DNA of 64,000 bases from UBA4416 sp964541155 (GCA_964541155.1 CAZIPC010000001.1:623990-687989), one strand, 5' to 3'; numbered from the stretch's first letter, positions 35,131-44,820 are shown. Numbers and translations: made by a program. The notes: generated by a model from the sequence alone, not told the origin.

Positions 35131-36204
35131 ATGTCAAAAGTTCACAATTTTAGCGCAGGTCCTGGTATTTTACCTTTAGAAGTATTAAAACAAGCTTCTG
35201 AATCATGTATCAATTTCGATAACATGAATTTATCATTATTAGAAATTTCTCATCGTAGTAAAAACTACGTGGCCGTTATGGACGAAGCGCGTGCTTTAAT
35301 TAAAGAGTTATTTGAAGTAGGAGATGATTATGAAGTACTATATTTAGGTGGTGGTGCAAGCACTCAATTTGCAATGGTACCTTATAATTTGCTAACAGAT
35401 AATGGATATGCAGCTTATTTAAACACTGGCGTTTGGGCAAGTAAAGCAATTAAGGAATCTAAAATTATTGGTAATACAAAAGTAGTTGCGTCTTCTGAAG
35501 ATAAAAACTTTTCATACATTCCTAAAGGTTATGAAATACCGTCAGATGCTGATTACTTTCATATCACATCAAATAATACTATTTATGGAACTCAAATTAA
35601 AAACTTTCCTAAATGTGAAATTCCATTGGTTTGCGACATGAGTTCTGATTTATTCAGTAGAAAAGTAAATGCAAAAGACTTTTCACTAATTTATGCTGGC
35701 GCACAAAAAAATATTGGACCTGCTGGAAGTACAATGGTAATGGTAAAAAAAGATGTTTTAGGAAAAACAGGTCGTAAAATGTTATCTATGCTAGATTATC
35801 AAGTTCATATAAAAGGAGAATCGATGTATAATACTCCTCCAGTATTTCCTGTGTATGTAACGATGTTAACGCTGCGTTGGTTAAAACAAAATGGTGGAAT
35901 TAGTTGGATTGAAAATTTAAATCAAAAAAAAGCAGATTTATTATACGGAGAAATAGATAGAAACTCTCAATTTGTTGGAACAGCTGCTAAAGAAGACAGA
36001 AGTAATATGAACGTTTGTTTTTTATTAAATAAACCCGAATTAGAAACAGAATTTGATAAACTATGGAAATCGGCCAACATAGATGGCATTAGAGGGCACA
36101 GAGATGTAGGTGGATATAGAGCCTCTATATATAATGCAATGCCTATTGAAAGTGTTCAGGTTTTAGTAGATGTTATGAAAGAATTTGAAAATAAATTTGC
36201 ATAA
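35131..36204 (+). CDS. serC: Phosphoserine aminotransferase
   Basis: SerC is a PLP enzyme that makes 3-phosphoserine for serine synthesis (and a step of pyridoxal-phosphate synthesis in some bacteria). It has 357 residues, the normal length. It begins with the family signature VHNFSAGPGILPLEVLKQAS. Further blocks are LLEISHRSKNY, YLGGGASTQFAMVP, CDMSSDLFSRKV and YAGAQKNIGPAG, which contains the PLP-binding lysine, then NMNVCFLL and GHRDVGGYRASIYNAMP at the C-terminus. No serA or pdxB is adjacent. It is monocistronic, with terminators before and after. Confidence 0.97.
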   Translation: MSKVHNFSAGPGILPLEVLKQASESCINFDNMNLSLLEISHRSKNYVAVMDEARALIKELFEVGDDYEVLYLGGGASTQFAMVPYNLLTDNGYAAYLNTGVWASKAIKESKIIGNTKVVASSEDKNFSYIPKGYEIPSDADYFHITSNNTIYGTQIKNFPKCEIPLVCDMSSDLFSRKVNAKDFSLIYAGAQKNIGPAGSTMVMVKKDVLGKTGRKMLSMLDYQVHIKGESMYNTPPVFPVYVTMLTLRWLKQNGGISWIENLNQKKADLLYGEIDRNSQFVGTAAKEDRSNMNVCFLLNKPELETEFDKLWKSANIDGIRGHRDVGGYRASIYNAMPIESVQVLVDVMKEFENKFA

Positions 36205-36223
36205 GCATTTATGTTATTTATTT

Positions 36224-36256
36224 AAAACAGTCCGAACTAATTGTTCGGACTGTTTT
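36224..36256 (+). terminator. Intrinsic terminator after serC
   Basis: AAAACAGTCCGAAC pairs perfectly with GTTCGGACTGTTTT around a 5-base loop; the downstream T run is short. Confidence 0.8.
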
Positions 36257-36341
36257 ATTATATGCGAATACTAATTATATAAAATAATGTTATATAAATT
36301 AAGTAATTTAGTATTAAAAATACGACACTTAATTTTAATAT

Positions 36342-37010
36342 ATGAAGTACCTAATAACAGTAATAATCATAAGTTTTAGTCTTATTTTTAAAGCTCAACA
36401 AACATCAACCGAACTCGCCAAATTTTCTATTAGATCTAGTATGGGTATTCCAAAAATCACATCAAGTAATCAATATAGAAATTCTTTTTCTGGAGTTATA
36501 ACTGCAGATATTAGCGCAAACTATAAATTATTTTCTAATTTTTTTGGAGGTCTAGGTTATTCTTATACCTATTTTAAAGCACAAAAATATTTTAGAGACC
36601 CGCTAAAAGACAATATTAACACCAACCTTCAAATTCAAAATGGATATTTAAAAATTGGTTATGATCATTTTTTTAGCGATAATGGATTTACTACATTTTC
36701 TTTTAATATGGGATACTGTAAAGGAGAATATAGGAGCATAAGATATAAATACGATAGTTTAATTGGAAAATATCCTACTCAATTTACTACTGCTTTTATA
36801 GAACCTATGATTGGCTTATATTTTATTGTAGATCCTAATTTTGCAATAGGTGGTCATTTATCATACAATTATAGTTTTAATAAATTTAATCCTCTTTATC
36901 CACAATTTAACCAATGGGGCCCAGATGGATATGCCAACCTCTCGAATAAATGGAACATGAGCATGGTAACACTAGGTTTTGGGTTTTATTATGGTATTAC
37001 AAAAAAATAA
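36342..37010 (+). CDS. Probable outer-membrane beta-barrel protein
   Basis: This 222-residue protein has a signal peptide (MKYLITVIIISFSLIFKAQ). The mature part shows the alternating pattern of transmembrane beta strands with aromatic girdles (FSGVITADISANYKLFSNFF; GGLGYSYTYFKAQKYF; TFSFNMGYCKG; NFAIGGHLSYNYSFNKFNPL) and ends in a strand with alternating aromatics (MVTLGFGFYYG). That fits a small barrel of the general OmpA-like or porin type. No specific family is recognisable. It is convergent with the ABC permease gene, whose stop is three bases away. Confidence 0.7.
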   Translation: MKYLITVIIISFSLIFKAQQTSTELAKFSIRSSMGIPKITSSNQYRNSFSGVITADISANYKLFSNFFGGLGYSYTYFKAQKYFRDPLKDNINTNLQIQNGYLKIGYDHFFSDNGFTTFSFNMGYCKGEYRSIRYKYDSLIGKYPTQFTTAFIEPMIGLYFIVDPNFAIGGHLSYNYSFNKFNPLYPQFNQWGPDGYANLSNKWNMSMVTLGFGFYYGITKK

Positions 37011-37013
37011 AAC

Positions 37014-38255
37014 TTATTCAAATCTTAAGCTTTCTATCGGGTCTAATTGAGATGCTCTTTTAGCAGGGATATATCCACTTGTTAAACCAACTACTAAACA
37101 AATAGTAAATCCAATAATTATCCATGTCCAAGGCATAAAAAAAGAAGCGCTTAAATTAAATGAAATTAAATTAGCTGCTATAATGCCCATAACTATACCA
37201 AAAAAACCACCACAAACACAAATCACCATACTCTCAATTAAAAATTGATTTTTTATAGTTTGTGCTGTTGCTCCTAATGATTTTCTAAGTCCAATTTCTT
37301 TTGTTCTTTCTGTAACAGAAACTAACATAATATTCATTAAACCAATTGATGCACCTATTAACGTAATAATTCCAATAATAATAGCACCCATTGAGGCTTT
37401 ACTTGTTAATCCAATTAACATATTAGCAAGGCTATCTGCTCTAACAATTTCAAAATTATCATCTTCTCCAATAGAAACTTTTCTTATTTTTCTGAACAAT
37501 CCCTCTGCTTCTCCTAATGCTAAATCTAATCTATGCGAACTTTCTGCTAATACACTGATGGTAAAATTCATGTCTGGCTTACTAAAGTATTGCCGTGCTG
37601 CAGTTAAAGGAATAATACATACTTTATCTCCTCCAAATCCCATACTGTTACCTTTACTTGCTAAAATACCAATAACTTTATATTTACCTCCATTTATTGT
37701 TATCATTTTATTTAAAGCCTTTTGTTTGCCTTTAAATAAATCAAACTCAACGTCTTTTCCTAAAATCACAACATGTGCGCCACAAATAATTTCTTGAGGC
37801 GAAAGATTTCTTCCTTTTTCTAACTCATATCCGCTTGTTGTTAAGTAATTTTCATCACCACCAAATACCTGAATATTTGGGTTTGTTTTTTTATCTTCAA
37901 ATTTTAGTCTTGAACTAAATGAGGCCATTGTTGATACGGCAGTTGTAACAGGAAAATTAAACTCATTTTTAAATCTTAATGCCTCTTTGTAAGAAATAGA
38001 TTGATATTTTTTTGCTCTTCTACCATGCCTTCCAACTCTTACAGATACATCTCTATTACGAATTGTAAATGAATTTGCTCCCATACTAGTAAAATTAGTA
38101 TTAATAGAACTTTTCATTGCATCAATTGCTGATGAAATTCCTACTAATGCTGTAATTCCAAAAAAAATAATAAGCATTGTTAAAAATGCCCTGAGTTTAT
38201 TTCCTTTAATTGAATCTGTTGCTATTTTAATATTTTCTTTGAGCAAAAGTGCCAT
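37014..38255 (-). CDS. MacB-type ABC transporter permease (FtsX fold)
   Basis: This 413-residue protein has the MacB layout: an N-terminal helix (KLRAFLTMLIIFFGITALVG), a large periplasmic core domain (about 45-280), then three C-terminal helices of the FtsX domain (MGAIIIGIITLIGASIGLMN; QFLIESMVICVCGGFFGIVM; WIIIGFTICLVVGLTSGYIP). The conserved cytoplasmic loop TERTKEIGLRKSLGA, which contacts the ATPase, is intact. These permeases work with a separate MacB-like ATPase and usually an adaptor. Neither is encoded beside it, so its ATPase must be elsewhere. Substrate unknown. Confidence 0.9.
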   Translation of the reverse strand: MALLLKENIKIATDSIKGNKLRAFLTMLIIFFGITALVGISSAIDAMKSSINTNFTSMGANSFTIRNRDVSVRVGRHGRRAKKYQSISYKEALRFKNEFNFPVTTAVSTMASFSSRLKFEDKKTNPNIQVFGGDENYLTTSGYELEKGRNLSPQEIICGAHVVILGKDVEFDLFKGKQKALNKMITINGGKYKVIGILASKGNSMGFGGDKVCIIPLTAARQYFSKPDMNFTISVLAESSHRLDLALGEAEGLFRKIRKVSIGEDDNFEIVRADSLANMLIGLTSKASMGAIIIGIITLIGASIGLMNIMLVSVTERTKEIGLRKSLGATAQTIKNQFLIESMVICVCGGFFGIVMGIIAANLISFNLSASFFMPWTWIIIGFTICLVVGLTSGYIPAKRASQLDPIESLRFE

Positions 38256-38412
38256 AAAATAAAATTAATATATAAAGTTGAAATAATATTTACCGTTTAT
38301 GTATGAAAACAAAATATTTTCAAAAATCTTTTAAAAATTGCGGATAACTTTTTTCAAATAATAAAAAATTAAACAATAATTTAAAGCATTGTAAAATTAA
38401 CTACAAGATATA

Positions 38413-40665
38413 GTGATTCTGTGTATAGCTGAAAAGCCTAGTGTAGGAAAAGAAATAGCCCGCATATTAGGCGCAACAAATAGACGAGATGGATTTTATG
38501 ATGGTAATGGCTATTTGATAAGTTGGACATTTGGACATTTATGTACACTTAAATCACCCGATGATTATAGTGATGACTGGAAACGTTGGGATTTAAATTA
38601 TTTACCAATGATTCCACCAAAATTTCAACTAAAAGTAATAGATAATGGCGGTATCAATAAACAATTTAATATTATAAAAACTTTAATAGCACAATGCACT
38701 GAAGTTGTAAATTGTGGTGATGCTGGTATTGAAGGCGAACTTATTCAACGTTGGGTTTTATCAAAAGCTGCAAATAATAAACCTGTTAAACGATTATGGA
38801 TATCATCAATGACTGACGAAGCCATTAAAGAAGGTTTTGAAAATTTAAAAGATGGTAGTGCTTATGACTTATTATACGCAGCAGGTAATGCACGTGCCAT
38901 AGGTGATTGGCTACTAGGCATGAATGCTAGTAGATTATACACGGTTAAATATTCGCAAGGAAAAGGCGTATTATCTATTGGCAGAGTACAAACCCCTACT
39001 CTAGCATTAATTGTAAATAGATATAATGAAATACAAAATTTCACTCCTGAAATATATTGGGAATTAAAAACGACATATAGAGAAGTTGTTTTTAACTCCA
39101 CGCAAAAAAAATTTACTAAAAAAGAAGATGCTACTTTATTATTAGAAAAAATAAAACACCATTTATTTGAAATAGTTTCGAGTACTAAAAAAAATGCAAA
39201 TGAAAGCCCTCCTGCTTTATTTGACTTAACATCATTACAAGTTGAATGCAATAAAAAATTAAATTTTAGTGCTGACGACACCTTAAAGCATTTACAAAAA
39301 CTATATGAATCAAAACTAGTAACATATCCCCGAGTAGACACAACCTATCTTCCTGAAAGCATGTATACTAAAATAAAAAGTATTTTAGCAAACATGAAGC
39401 CTTACGAGAAATTTACTCAAACCTTGTTAAATAATCCAATCAAAAAAAGCAAAAAAGTTTTTGATGATAAAAAAATAACGGATCATCATGCAATTATTCC
39501 AACAGGCGTTCTACCTCAATCAAACATGTATTTACCCGAAAAACAAATATATGATATTATTGCTAGACGTTTTATTGCCGCCTTTTATCCAGATTGCATT
39601 ATCAATAATACTGTTGTTATTGGAGAGGTAGACGGTAATGAATTTAATGCGAATGGAAAACTAATTTTAGAAGAAGGTTGGAGAATATTATATCCTAAAA
39701 AAGAAACAGATGCTAAAGAAGAAGGGGAACAATTGATGCCATTATTTATTAAAGGAGAAAAAGGAGAGCATTTTCCTGACTTACAAGAAAAACAAACACA
39801 ACCTCCAAAAATGCATACAGAAGCATCTTTATTGAGAGCTATGGAAACAGCTGGGAAACAAGTAGATGATCCAGAATTAAGGGAGTTAATGAAAGAAAAC
39901 GGAATTGGTAGACCATCTACTAGAGCTAATATTATTGAAACACTTTTTAAACGCAACTACATTATTCGTCAACGAAAAAATTTAATACCAACTATAACAG
40001 GTATTCAATTAATAAAAACAATTAATAATGAGCTATTAAAATCCGTTGAATTAACTGGTATATGGGAAAAAAAATTAAGACAAATAGAAAAAGGAGAATA
40101 TGACCCTCAACTATTTTTATCAGAAATGAAAGAAATGGTAACTATACTCACCAATGAAGTAAAACAAGAGCATGGTAATTCAATTTCATTCGAACTAGAA
40201 GAAAGAAAGAATACAATACCAGATAAAACAAAATTATTAAACGTTAATCCGTCTAAGTTAAAGGAACAGCTCAAATGTCCAAAATGTAAAAATGGCACAA
40301 TAATTAAAGGTAATAGTGCCTATGGTTGTAGTGATTTTAAACTCAGCTGTAACTTTAAAATTAATTTTGAATTTGGAGATAAAAAATTAACCGAAAAACA
40401 ACTATTTGCCATAATAGAAAAAAAGAAATCGCCCATCCTAAAAGGAATACAAGTAAATTCCAAAAAAGTAAACGGTTACTTAATTTTAAATAATAACTTT
40501 GAAGCAGAATTTATAGAAGTTACCGAAAAAAAGATTTCTTCTATGAATATATCTGTCAATAAAAAATGCCCAAAATGTAAAAAAGGTATAATTATAAAAG
40601 GTAAAACGGCTTTTGGCTGCAATAGATTTAAAGAAGGATGTGATTTTAGAGAAAACTTTATTTAA
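38413..40665 (+). CDS. topB: DNA topoisomerase III (type IA)
   Basis: Type IA topoisomerases cut and rejoin one DNA strand through a 5'-phosphotyrosine link. This one has 750 residues and starts with GTG at 38413. The Toprim domain has Glu7 (IAEKPSVGKEIA) and DAGIEGE at 103-109; the DxD motif is DxG here. The active-site tyrosine is Tyr305 in VTYPRVDT. DDHHAIIPT-like and GRPSTRANIIETL blocks follow. Two C-terminal zinc-ribbon modules carry four Cys each (KCPKCKNGTIIKG ... CSDFKLSC and KCPKCKKGIIIKG ... CNRFKEGC). The 3' end overlaps queA by 4 bases. Related topB genes can be mobile-element-borne, but no other element genes are seen here. Confidence 0.93.
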   Translation: MILCIAEKPSVGKEIARILGATNRRDGFYDGNGYLISWTFGHLCTLKSPDDYSDDWKRWDLNYLPMIPPKFQLKVIDNGGINKQFNIIKTLIAQCTEVVNCGDAGIEGELIQRWVLSKAANNKPVKRLWISSMTDEAIKEGFENLKDGSAYDLLYAAGNARAIGDWLLGMNASRLYTVKYSQGKGVLSIGRVQTPTLALIVNRYNEIQNFTPEIYWELKTTYREVVFNSTQKKFTKKEDATLLLEKIKHHLFEIVSSTKKNANESPPALFDLTSLQVECNKKLNFSADDTLKHLQKLYESKLVTYPRVDTTYLPESMYTKIKSILANMKPYEKFTQTLLNNPIKKSKKVFDDKKITDHHAIIPTGVLPQSNMYLPEKQIYDIIARRFIAAFYPDCIINNTVVIGEVDGNEFNANGKLILEEGWRILYPKKETDAKEEGEQLMPLFIKGEKGEHFPDLQEKQTQPPKMHTEASLLRAMETAGKQVDDPELRELMKENGIGRPSTRANIIETLFKRNYIIRQRKNLIPTITGIQLIKTINNELLKSVELTGIWEKKLRQIEKGEYDPQLFLSEMKEMVTILTNEVKQEHGNSISFELEERKNTIPDKTKLLNVNPSKLKEQLKCPKCKNGTIIKGNSAYGCSDFKLSCNFKINFEFGDKKLTEKQLFAIIEKKKSPILKGIQVNSKKVNGYLILNNNFEAEFIEVTEKKISSMNISVNKKCPKCKKGIIIKGKTAFGCNRFKEGCDFRENFI

Positions 40666-41879
40666 TTATTTCTAAAAAGCAGAGAACCATCTCCATAACT
40701 CAAAAATCTATACTCATTTTTTAAAGCAAAGTCATATACTCTTTTCCAATCCTCTCCTATAAAAGCTGCTACTAATAATATAAGTGTACTCTCTGGTTGA
40801 TGAAAATTGGTTATTAACTGATTTACTACTTTAAATTTATAACCTGGCACAATAAGTATAGATGTTTTAGCATAAATCGCTGTCAGATTATTTTTATTAA
40901 GATATGTAATAATGGATGCTAAAGATTCTCTCAATGTAATTTCATGTTCTTTATATTCATATGGTTTCCATTGACTAACAGTCAGCTCACTAAAACTAAT
41001 ATTAGGATTGTTATATATTAATAATCCAATCCAGTATATACTTTCGAGTGTTCTTAATGAAGTAGTACCAACTGCGGTGATAGATTTATCTATATTTTCA
41101 AATAAATACTGTATTGTTTCTAAAGACACGTCTATATATTCGCCATGCATCTCATGCCCCTCCATTGTATCTGTTTTTACAGGCTTAAATGTGCCTGCAC
41201 CTACATGTAATGTTATATAAGTTGGGGTGATATTTTTGTTTTTTAATTGTGCTATAATATTATCTGTAAAATGCAACCCAGCTGTAGGCGCCGCTACTGA
41301 ACCTTCTTTTTTTGCATATATAGTTTGATATCTTTCTAAATCAATAGATTCCGTCATTCTATTTAAATAAGGAGGTATAGGAATAGCTCCAGCAAAATGA
41401 AGAACCTCAGCAAAGGTATAATGATCAGGCTCCCAGGTAAACTCTACAATAAAAGAGCCTTGTAATATTTCTAATTTCTCAGCTTTTATTTTTATATGAT
41501 TTGAATTAAAATAAACAAACTGTTCTTTCCATTTTGATGCCCCCCCAATAAAACATTTCCATTTTGCCATCCCCTTTTTTAGCATATCTGAATATACATT
41601 TTCATCATCTGATAAAGGTTCTAAACAAAATACTTCAATTGTTTTATTTGCAGATGTTTTAAAAAATAATCTCGCAGGTATAACTTTTGTATTATTAAAA
41701 AATAATAAAGATTCATTTGGTAAAAAATCAGATATATATTTATAAACAGAGGATTGAATGTCTCCGTTTTTATATATTACTAATTTTGATGAATCTCTTT
41801 CTAATAAGGGATATTGCGCTATATTTAGATCTGGTAAATTATAGTGATAATCTTTTATAGATATATGTTTTTCTTTCAT
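40662..41879 (-). CDS. queA: S-adenosylmethionine:tRNA ribosyltransferase-isomerase
   Basis: QueA transfers the ribosyl part of SAM to preQ1-modified tRNA to form epoxyqueuosine. It has 405 residues, longer than E. coli QueA (356). Conserved blocks are DYHYNLPDLNIAQYPLLERD at the start, LLFFNNTKVIPARLF, VAAPTAGLHFTD, TLHVGAGTFKPVKTD, MHGEYIDV and NFHQPESTLILLVAAF. Bacteroidota often encode a long QueA paralogue alongside a standard one. Which of the two is the main tRNA enzyme here cannot be told from this window. It is convergent with topB, overlapping by 4 bases. Confidence 0.88.
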   Translation of the reverse strand: MKEKHISIKDYHYNLPDLNIAQYPLLERDSSKLVIYKNGDIQSSVYKYISDFLPNESLLFFNNTKVIPARLFFKTSANKTIEVFCLEPLSDDENVYSDMLKKGMAKWKCFIGGASKWKEQFVYFNSNHIKIKAEKLEILQGSFIVEFTWEPDHYTFAEVLHFAGAIPIPPYLNRMTESIDLERYQTIYAKKEGSVAAPTAGLHFTDNIIAQLKNKNITPTYITLHVGAGTFKPVKTDTMEGHEMHGEYIDVSLETIQYLFENIDKSITAVGTTSLRTLESIYWIGLLIYNNPNISFSELTVSQWKPYEYKEHEITLRESLASIITYLNKNNLTAIYAKTSILIVPGYKFKVVNQLITNFHQPESTLILLVAAFIGEDWKRVYDFALKNEYRFLSYGDGSLLFRNN

Positions 41880-42004
41880 GTATTAATTATAATACAGTAA
41901 AAATAATCAGTAATTTTTTAAATATCAGTAATTAAATAATTGTTTTATAATAAATATATTGAGCATAGATAAAATATTAATTCAAAAAAAATATTATTTA
42001 ATTG

Positions 42005-42652
42005 TTAAAAACAAATTGGCGCTTTAAAAATCATTAATTCTGTAGTTACAGGGTGTTTTATTGTTAACTGATAAGCTTGTAAAGCTATTTCATTTTCTTT
42101 ATATAAATAAAACGATCCATATAAACTATCCCCTATAATAGGACAATCAATATGTGATAACTGGGCTCTAATTTGATGGTATTTTCCTGTATGTAATTCT
42201 ATATCCCATAAATAAAACTGATTATAGGGTTTAATTTCATAACTTAATATTACTTTCTCAGTAAAAGGCATTTCTTCATTTACTATAAAAGCTTTCTTTT
42301 TTTCTTTGCGATGCCAATTTTGAATAATTCCATATAATTCTTCGGGATGATTATGAGTTAATGCCTTATATTTTTTAGATACTACTCGTTGCGCAAATTG
42401 TTCACTTAAATTTTTTAAATATTCTTTTTGTTTTGTAAATAAAACTAAACCGCTAGTAACTCTATCTAATCGATGTAAATGCTGAGCATATGGTATTTTT
42501 TCACCTGTTTTAATTTTTAGATATTGTTTAACTTGTTGCTGTAAATTAGCATAACCATTTCGATCTGGCTCAACCATTAAACCTGCTGGCTTGTTGCATA
42601 CTAAAATCACATCGTCTTCGTAAATTATTTGTAAACTTAAATCTATGTCCAT
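42005..42652 (-). CDS. RluA-family pseudouridine synthase
   Basis: This 215-residue RNA pseudouridine synthase isomerises uridine in rRNA or tRNA. The catalytic motif HRLDRVTSG lies at 60-68 with Asp63 as the nucleophile. Other family blocks are VCNKPAGLMVEPD at 18-30, VSKKYKALTH, LHTGKYHQIRAQLSHI and CPIIGDSLYG. It lacks the N-terminal S4 RNA-binding domain of RluC/RluD, so it resembles the short TruC/RluA type. The target uridine cannot be predicted. It stands alone between queA and the AAA+ pair, on the opposite strand to the latter. Confidence 0.88.
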   Translation of the reverse strand: MDIDLSLQIIYEDDVILVCNKPAGLMVEPDRNGYANLQQQVKQYLKIKTGEKIPYAQHLHRLDRVTSGLVLFTKQKEYLKNLSEQFAQRVVSKKYKALTHNHPEELYGIIQNWHRKEKKKAFIVNEEMPFTEKVILSYEIKPYNQFYLWDIELHTGKYHQIRAQLSHIDCPIIGDSLYGSFYLYKENEIALQAYQLTIKHPVTTELMIFKAPICF

Positions 42653-42869
42653 TTTAATTTAAAGATACTACAAACATTTACAAAATCATTAATTATAAAA
42701 AAATAAAATAGTGTTTATATTTTAATTTTAAAAAAACAAACATCATATATTTATAAAAAAAAGAGTTTGATAATTAGACACTTAATAAGTTATTGACATT
42801 TTTATAAATCATACGTTTAATCTTATAAATAAAGAAATTTTAAAATTAACTTTAAGTATAATTTCTTTA

Positions 42870-43697
42870 ATGATTAACGTTTTAAACATAGACACTAACC
42901 CTCGTAAATATTACAATTTTAGTAATTATTATAATAGTCAGCCCGAAATTAAAATAATATCATCATTACCTACTTCTAGTATTTTATACCCAGTTATTAT
43001 ATCAGGAAATACTGGCAGTGGCGTTACACATGTTTTAAACGCTTTGTGTAATCAATATGTATATCAAAACAAAAAAGTTATATACATTACAGCTCAATGG
43101 CTAAAAAGCCTCTGCAAATCACATGACTATTCTGTTGATTTTATAAAAAAAATTTTAAATAACTGCGATGTATTAGCCATTGACAACAGTCAATTTTTTC
43201 ACTCAAAAAATAAAAATCAAATACCTTTTATTAAACAAATAATTTTTCAATGTTATGCAGCTAATAAAATTTTATTACTAGGATGTAGCAATCCTAAAAA
43301 AGACATTAGTAAATACCGAAAGCTTAATTACATTTCTAAATTTAAAAGATTTGAATTAAAAGAATTGAGTAGCTATGATGTTTATAGGGGACTAAAATCA
43401 TTATGCGCTAAAGAAGATGCTATTCCTGATTATCTACTTTATCTAATTTCTGGTTACAATGGCACATTTCAACAACATGTTAATTGTTTAATTTCAATAA
43501 GATTTAAATATAACATTCATAAAATAGATTTTAATACCTTAACCGATATTGAAATAAAACGTATTTTAAATTTAAACTCGTATTTTTCAAGACAACAATT
43601 CAGAAAATGTTTTTATCAAAGTAGTTTAAATTTCGAAAAAAATAATAATCAACTTCTTACATTAAAGTCTTTCAATAAAATCAATACAAACAAATAA
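42870..43697 (+). CDS. DnaA/Hda-like AAA+ protein with degenerate nucleotide site
   Basis: This 275-residue protein aligns by pattern with the AAA+ domain III of DnaA, or with Hda: YNFSNYYN...YPVIISGNTGSGVTHVLNAL, then KKVIYITAQWLKSL, CDVLAIDNSQFF, and ILLLGCSNPKKDI. Walker A reads GNTGSGVT at 46-53, so the essential lysine is Val52. Walker B reads LAIDNSQ, so the second acidic residue is Asn106. No DnaA domain IV (DNA-binding signature) follows. It is therefore unlikely to hydrolyse ATP or bind DnaA boxes in the normal way. It lies nine bases before an intact AAA+ ATPase gene. Hda-like regulation of replication or a plasmid/phage-type role are possible. Confidence 0.7.
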   Translation: MINVLNIDTNPRKYYNFSNYYNSQPEIKIISSLPTSSILYPVIISGNTGSGVTHVLNALCNQYVYQNKKVIYITAQWLKSLCKSHDYSVDFIKKILNNCDVLAIDNSQFFHSKNKNQIPFIKQIIFQCYAANKILLLGCSNPKKDISKYRKLNYISKFKRFELKELSSYDVYRGLKSLCAKEDAIPDYLLYLISGYNGTFQQHVNCLISIRFKYNIHKIDFNTLTDIEIKRILNLNSYFSRQQFRKCFYQSSLNFEKNNNQLLTLKSFNKINTNK

Positions 43698-43706
43698 TAA
43701 CAATTT

Positions 43707-44771
43707 ATGCCTTTCACAAACGATTTATATAAAATTTTCAATGAACATTCTTCAATCTTCGAAAAATATTTTGCACTTAAATTCAAAGAGTTGCCATTAA
43801 AAAAATCTTTTCAAGAAGAGATAAATGTTGATAAACTTCATGAAATTATACAATCAGAATATAAAAATGAAAATCTAATTATTAAGCATGATGATTTATA
43901 TAAAACAAAATTTAAAAGTAAAGAATGGAAAAAAATAAATCAGAATTATTTTTGCGAAATAAAAACTGGGTTAATAGTTTTTTATGAAAACGAGGAACTA
44001 TCGATACTTTATAACAACAAAATAAATATTGAAGAAATTAATACTCTTACTGAGTTATTTAAAGACGCTATTGAATCAGACATAAACAAACATAATTTTT
44101 TGATGGTCAAAAAATCAAAATATGACGGTTATGAATTATCTCCATTTAGTATAAAAAATCAAGATATACAATTAAATGATAATTATAACGATGACTTAAT
44201 TTCTATCCATCCTCAAATTATTCAACATTTAAACTCAAAAGATAAACATGGAGTTTTTTTATTTCATGGGCTACCAGGGGCTGGGAAAACAACTTATATC
44301 AGAAACTTAATTTCAGAGTGCAACATACGGTTTATTTATTTACCTAATAATTTATTTAATCATATAAGCGATCCTGAATTTATAGCATTTTTAAGCGAAT
44401 ACCCTGATAGCGTTATTATTCTTGAAGATTGCGAAGAACTTTTAAAGAGCAGAAAACATAACGAAAACATAAACGGTATTTCTTCTATTTTAAATTTAGC
44501 TGACGGACTATTAGGCGATGCCTTAAAACTTAAAATTATTTGTACTTTTAATTTAGAATTAAATAAAATTGATGAAGCATTGTTAAGAAAAGGTAGATTA
44601 GCATATCGTTATGAATTTAAAGAACTGGAAACAAACAAAGCAAATAACTTAGCTAAAAAAATAAACGTCAATCATATTATTACCAAACCTACTACAATTG
44701 CAGAAATATACAACTTTCATCAAAACAATAACAACAACGAAGAGTCTAAAAATAAAATAGGTTTTAAATAA
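43707..44771 (+). CDS. AAA+ ATPase, BCS1-like, partner of the DnaA-like protein
   Basis: This 354-residue ATPase has an N-terminal region of about 175 residues with no recognised domain, then an AAA+ module. Walker A is GLPGAGKT at 188-195. Walker B is IILED at 237-241, in the ED order seen in BCS1-type proteins rather than DE. The second region of homology is LLRKGRLAYRYEF near residue 300, with the arginine finger. The end is Asn-rich (NNNNNEE). No membrane anchor or signal is present, unlike mitochondrial BCS1. It is cotranscribed with the degenerate DnaA-like gene and is followed by a strong terminator. Confidence 0.8.
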   Translation: MPFTNDLYKIFNEHSSIFEKYFALKFKELPLKKSFQEEINVDKLHEIIQSEYKNENLIIKHDDLYKTKFKSKEWKKINQNYFCEIKTGLIVFYENEELSILYNNKINIEEINTLTELFKDAIESDINKHNFLMVKKSKYDGYELSPFSIKNQDIQLNDNYNDDLISIHPQIIQHLNSKDKHGVFLFHGLPGAGKTTYIRNLISECNIRFIYLPNNLFNHISDPEFIAFLSEYPDSVIILEDCEELLKSRKHNENINGISSILNLADGLLGDALKLKIICTFNLELNKIDEALLRKGRLAYRYEFKELETNKANNLAKKINVNHIITKPTTIAEIYNFHQNNNNNEESKNKIGFK

Positions 44772-44800
44772 AAAAAGCCTCGCAATGCGAGGCTTTTTTT
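44771..44800. terminator. Bidirectional terminator after the AAA+ pair
   Basis: AAAAAAGCCTCGCA pairs with TGCGAGGCTTTTTT across a tight loop, with T runs in both directions. It separates the AAA+ genes from the convergent PKD-domain gene. Confidence 0.92.
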
Positions 44801-44820
44801 ATTTACTGAAAGTAATTTTA

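Noticed and set aside
36342..38255. Beta-barrel gene and ABC permease as an efflux operon
   Set aside because: They are convergent, not co-directional, and no ATPase or adaptor gene is present, so no operon is supported.
38862..39341. 159-codon minus-strand open frame inside topB
   Set aside because: It lies wholly within topB, which has intact catalytic motifs in the other frame, and its product shows no domain and a biased composition.
38413..44771. Integrated plasmid or phage carrying topB and the AAA+ pair
   Set aside because: No integrase, transposase, relaxase, attachment repeats or phage structural genes are seen, and queA and the pseudouridine synthase lie between them.
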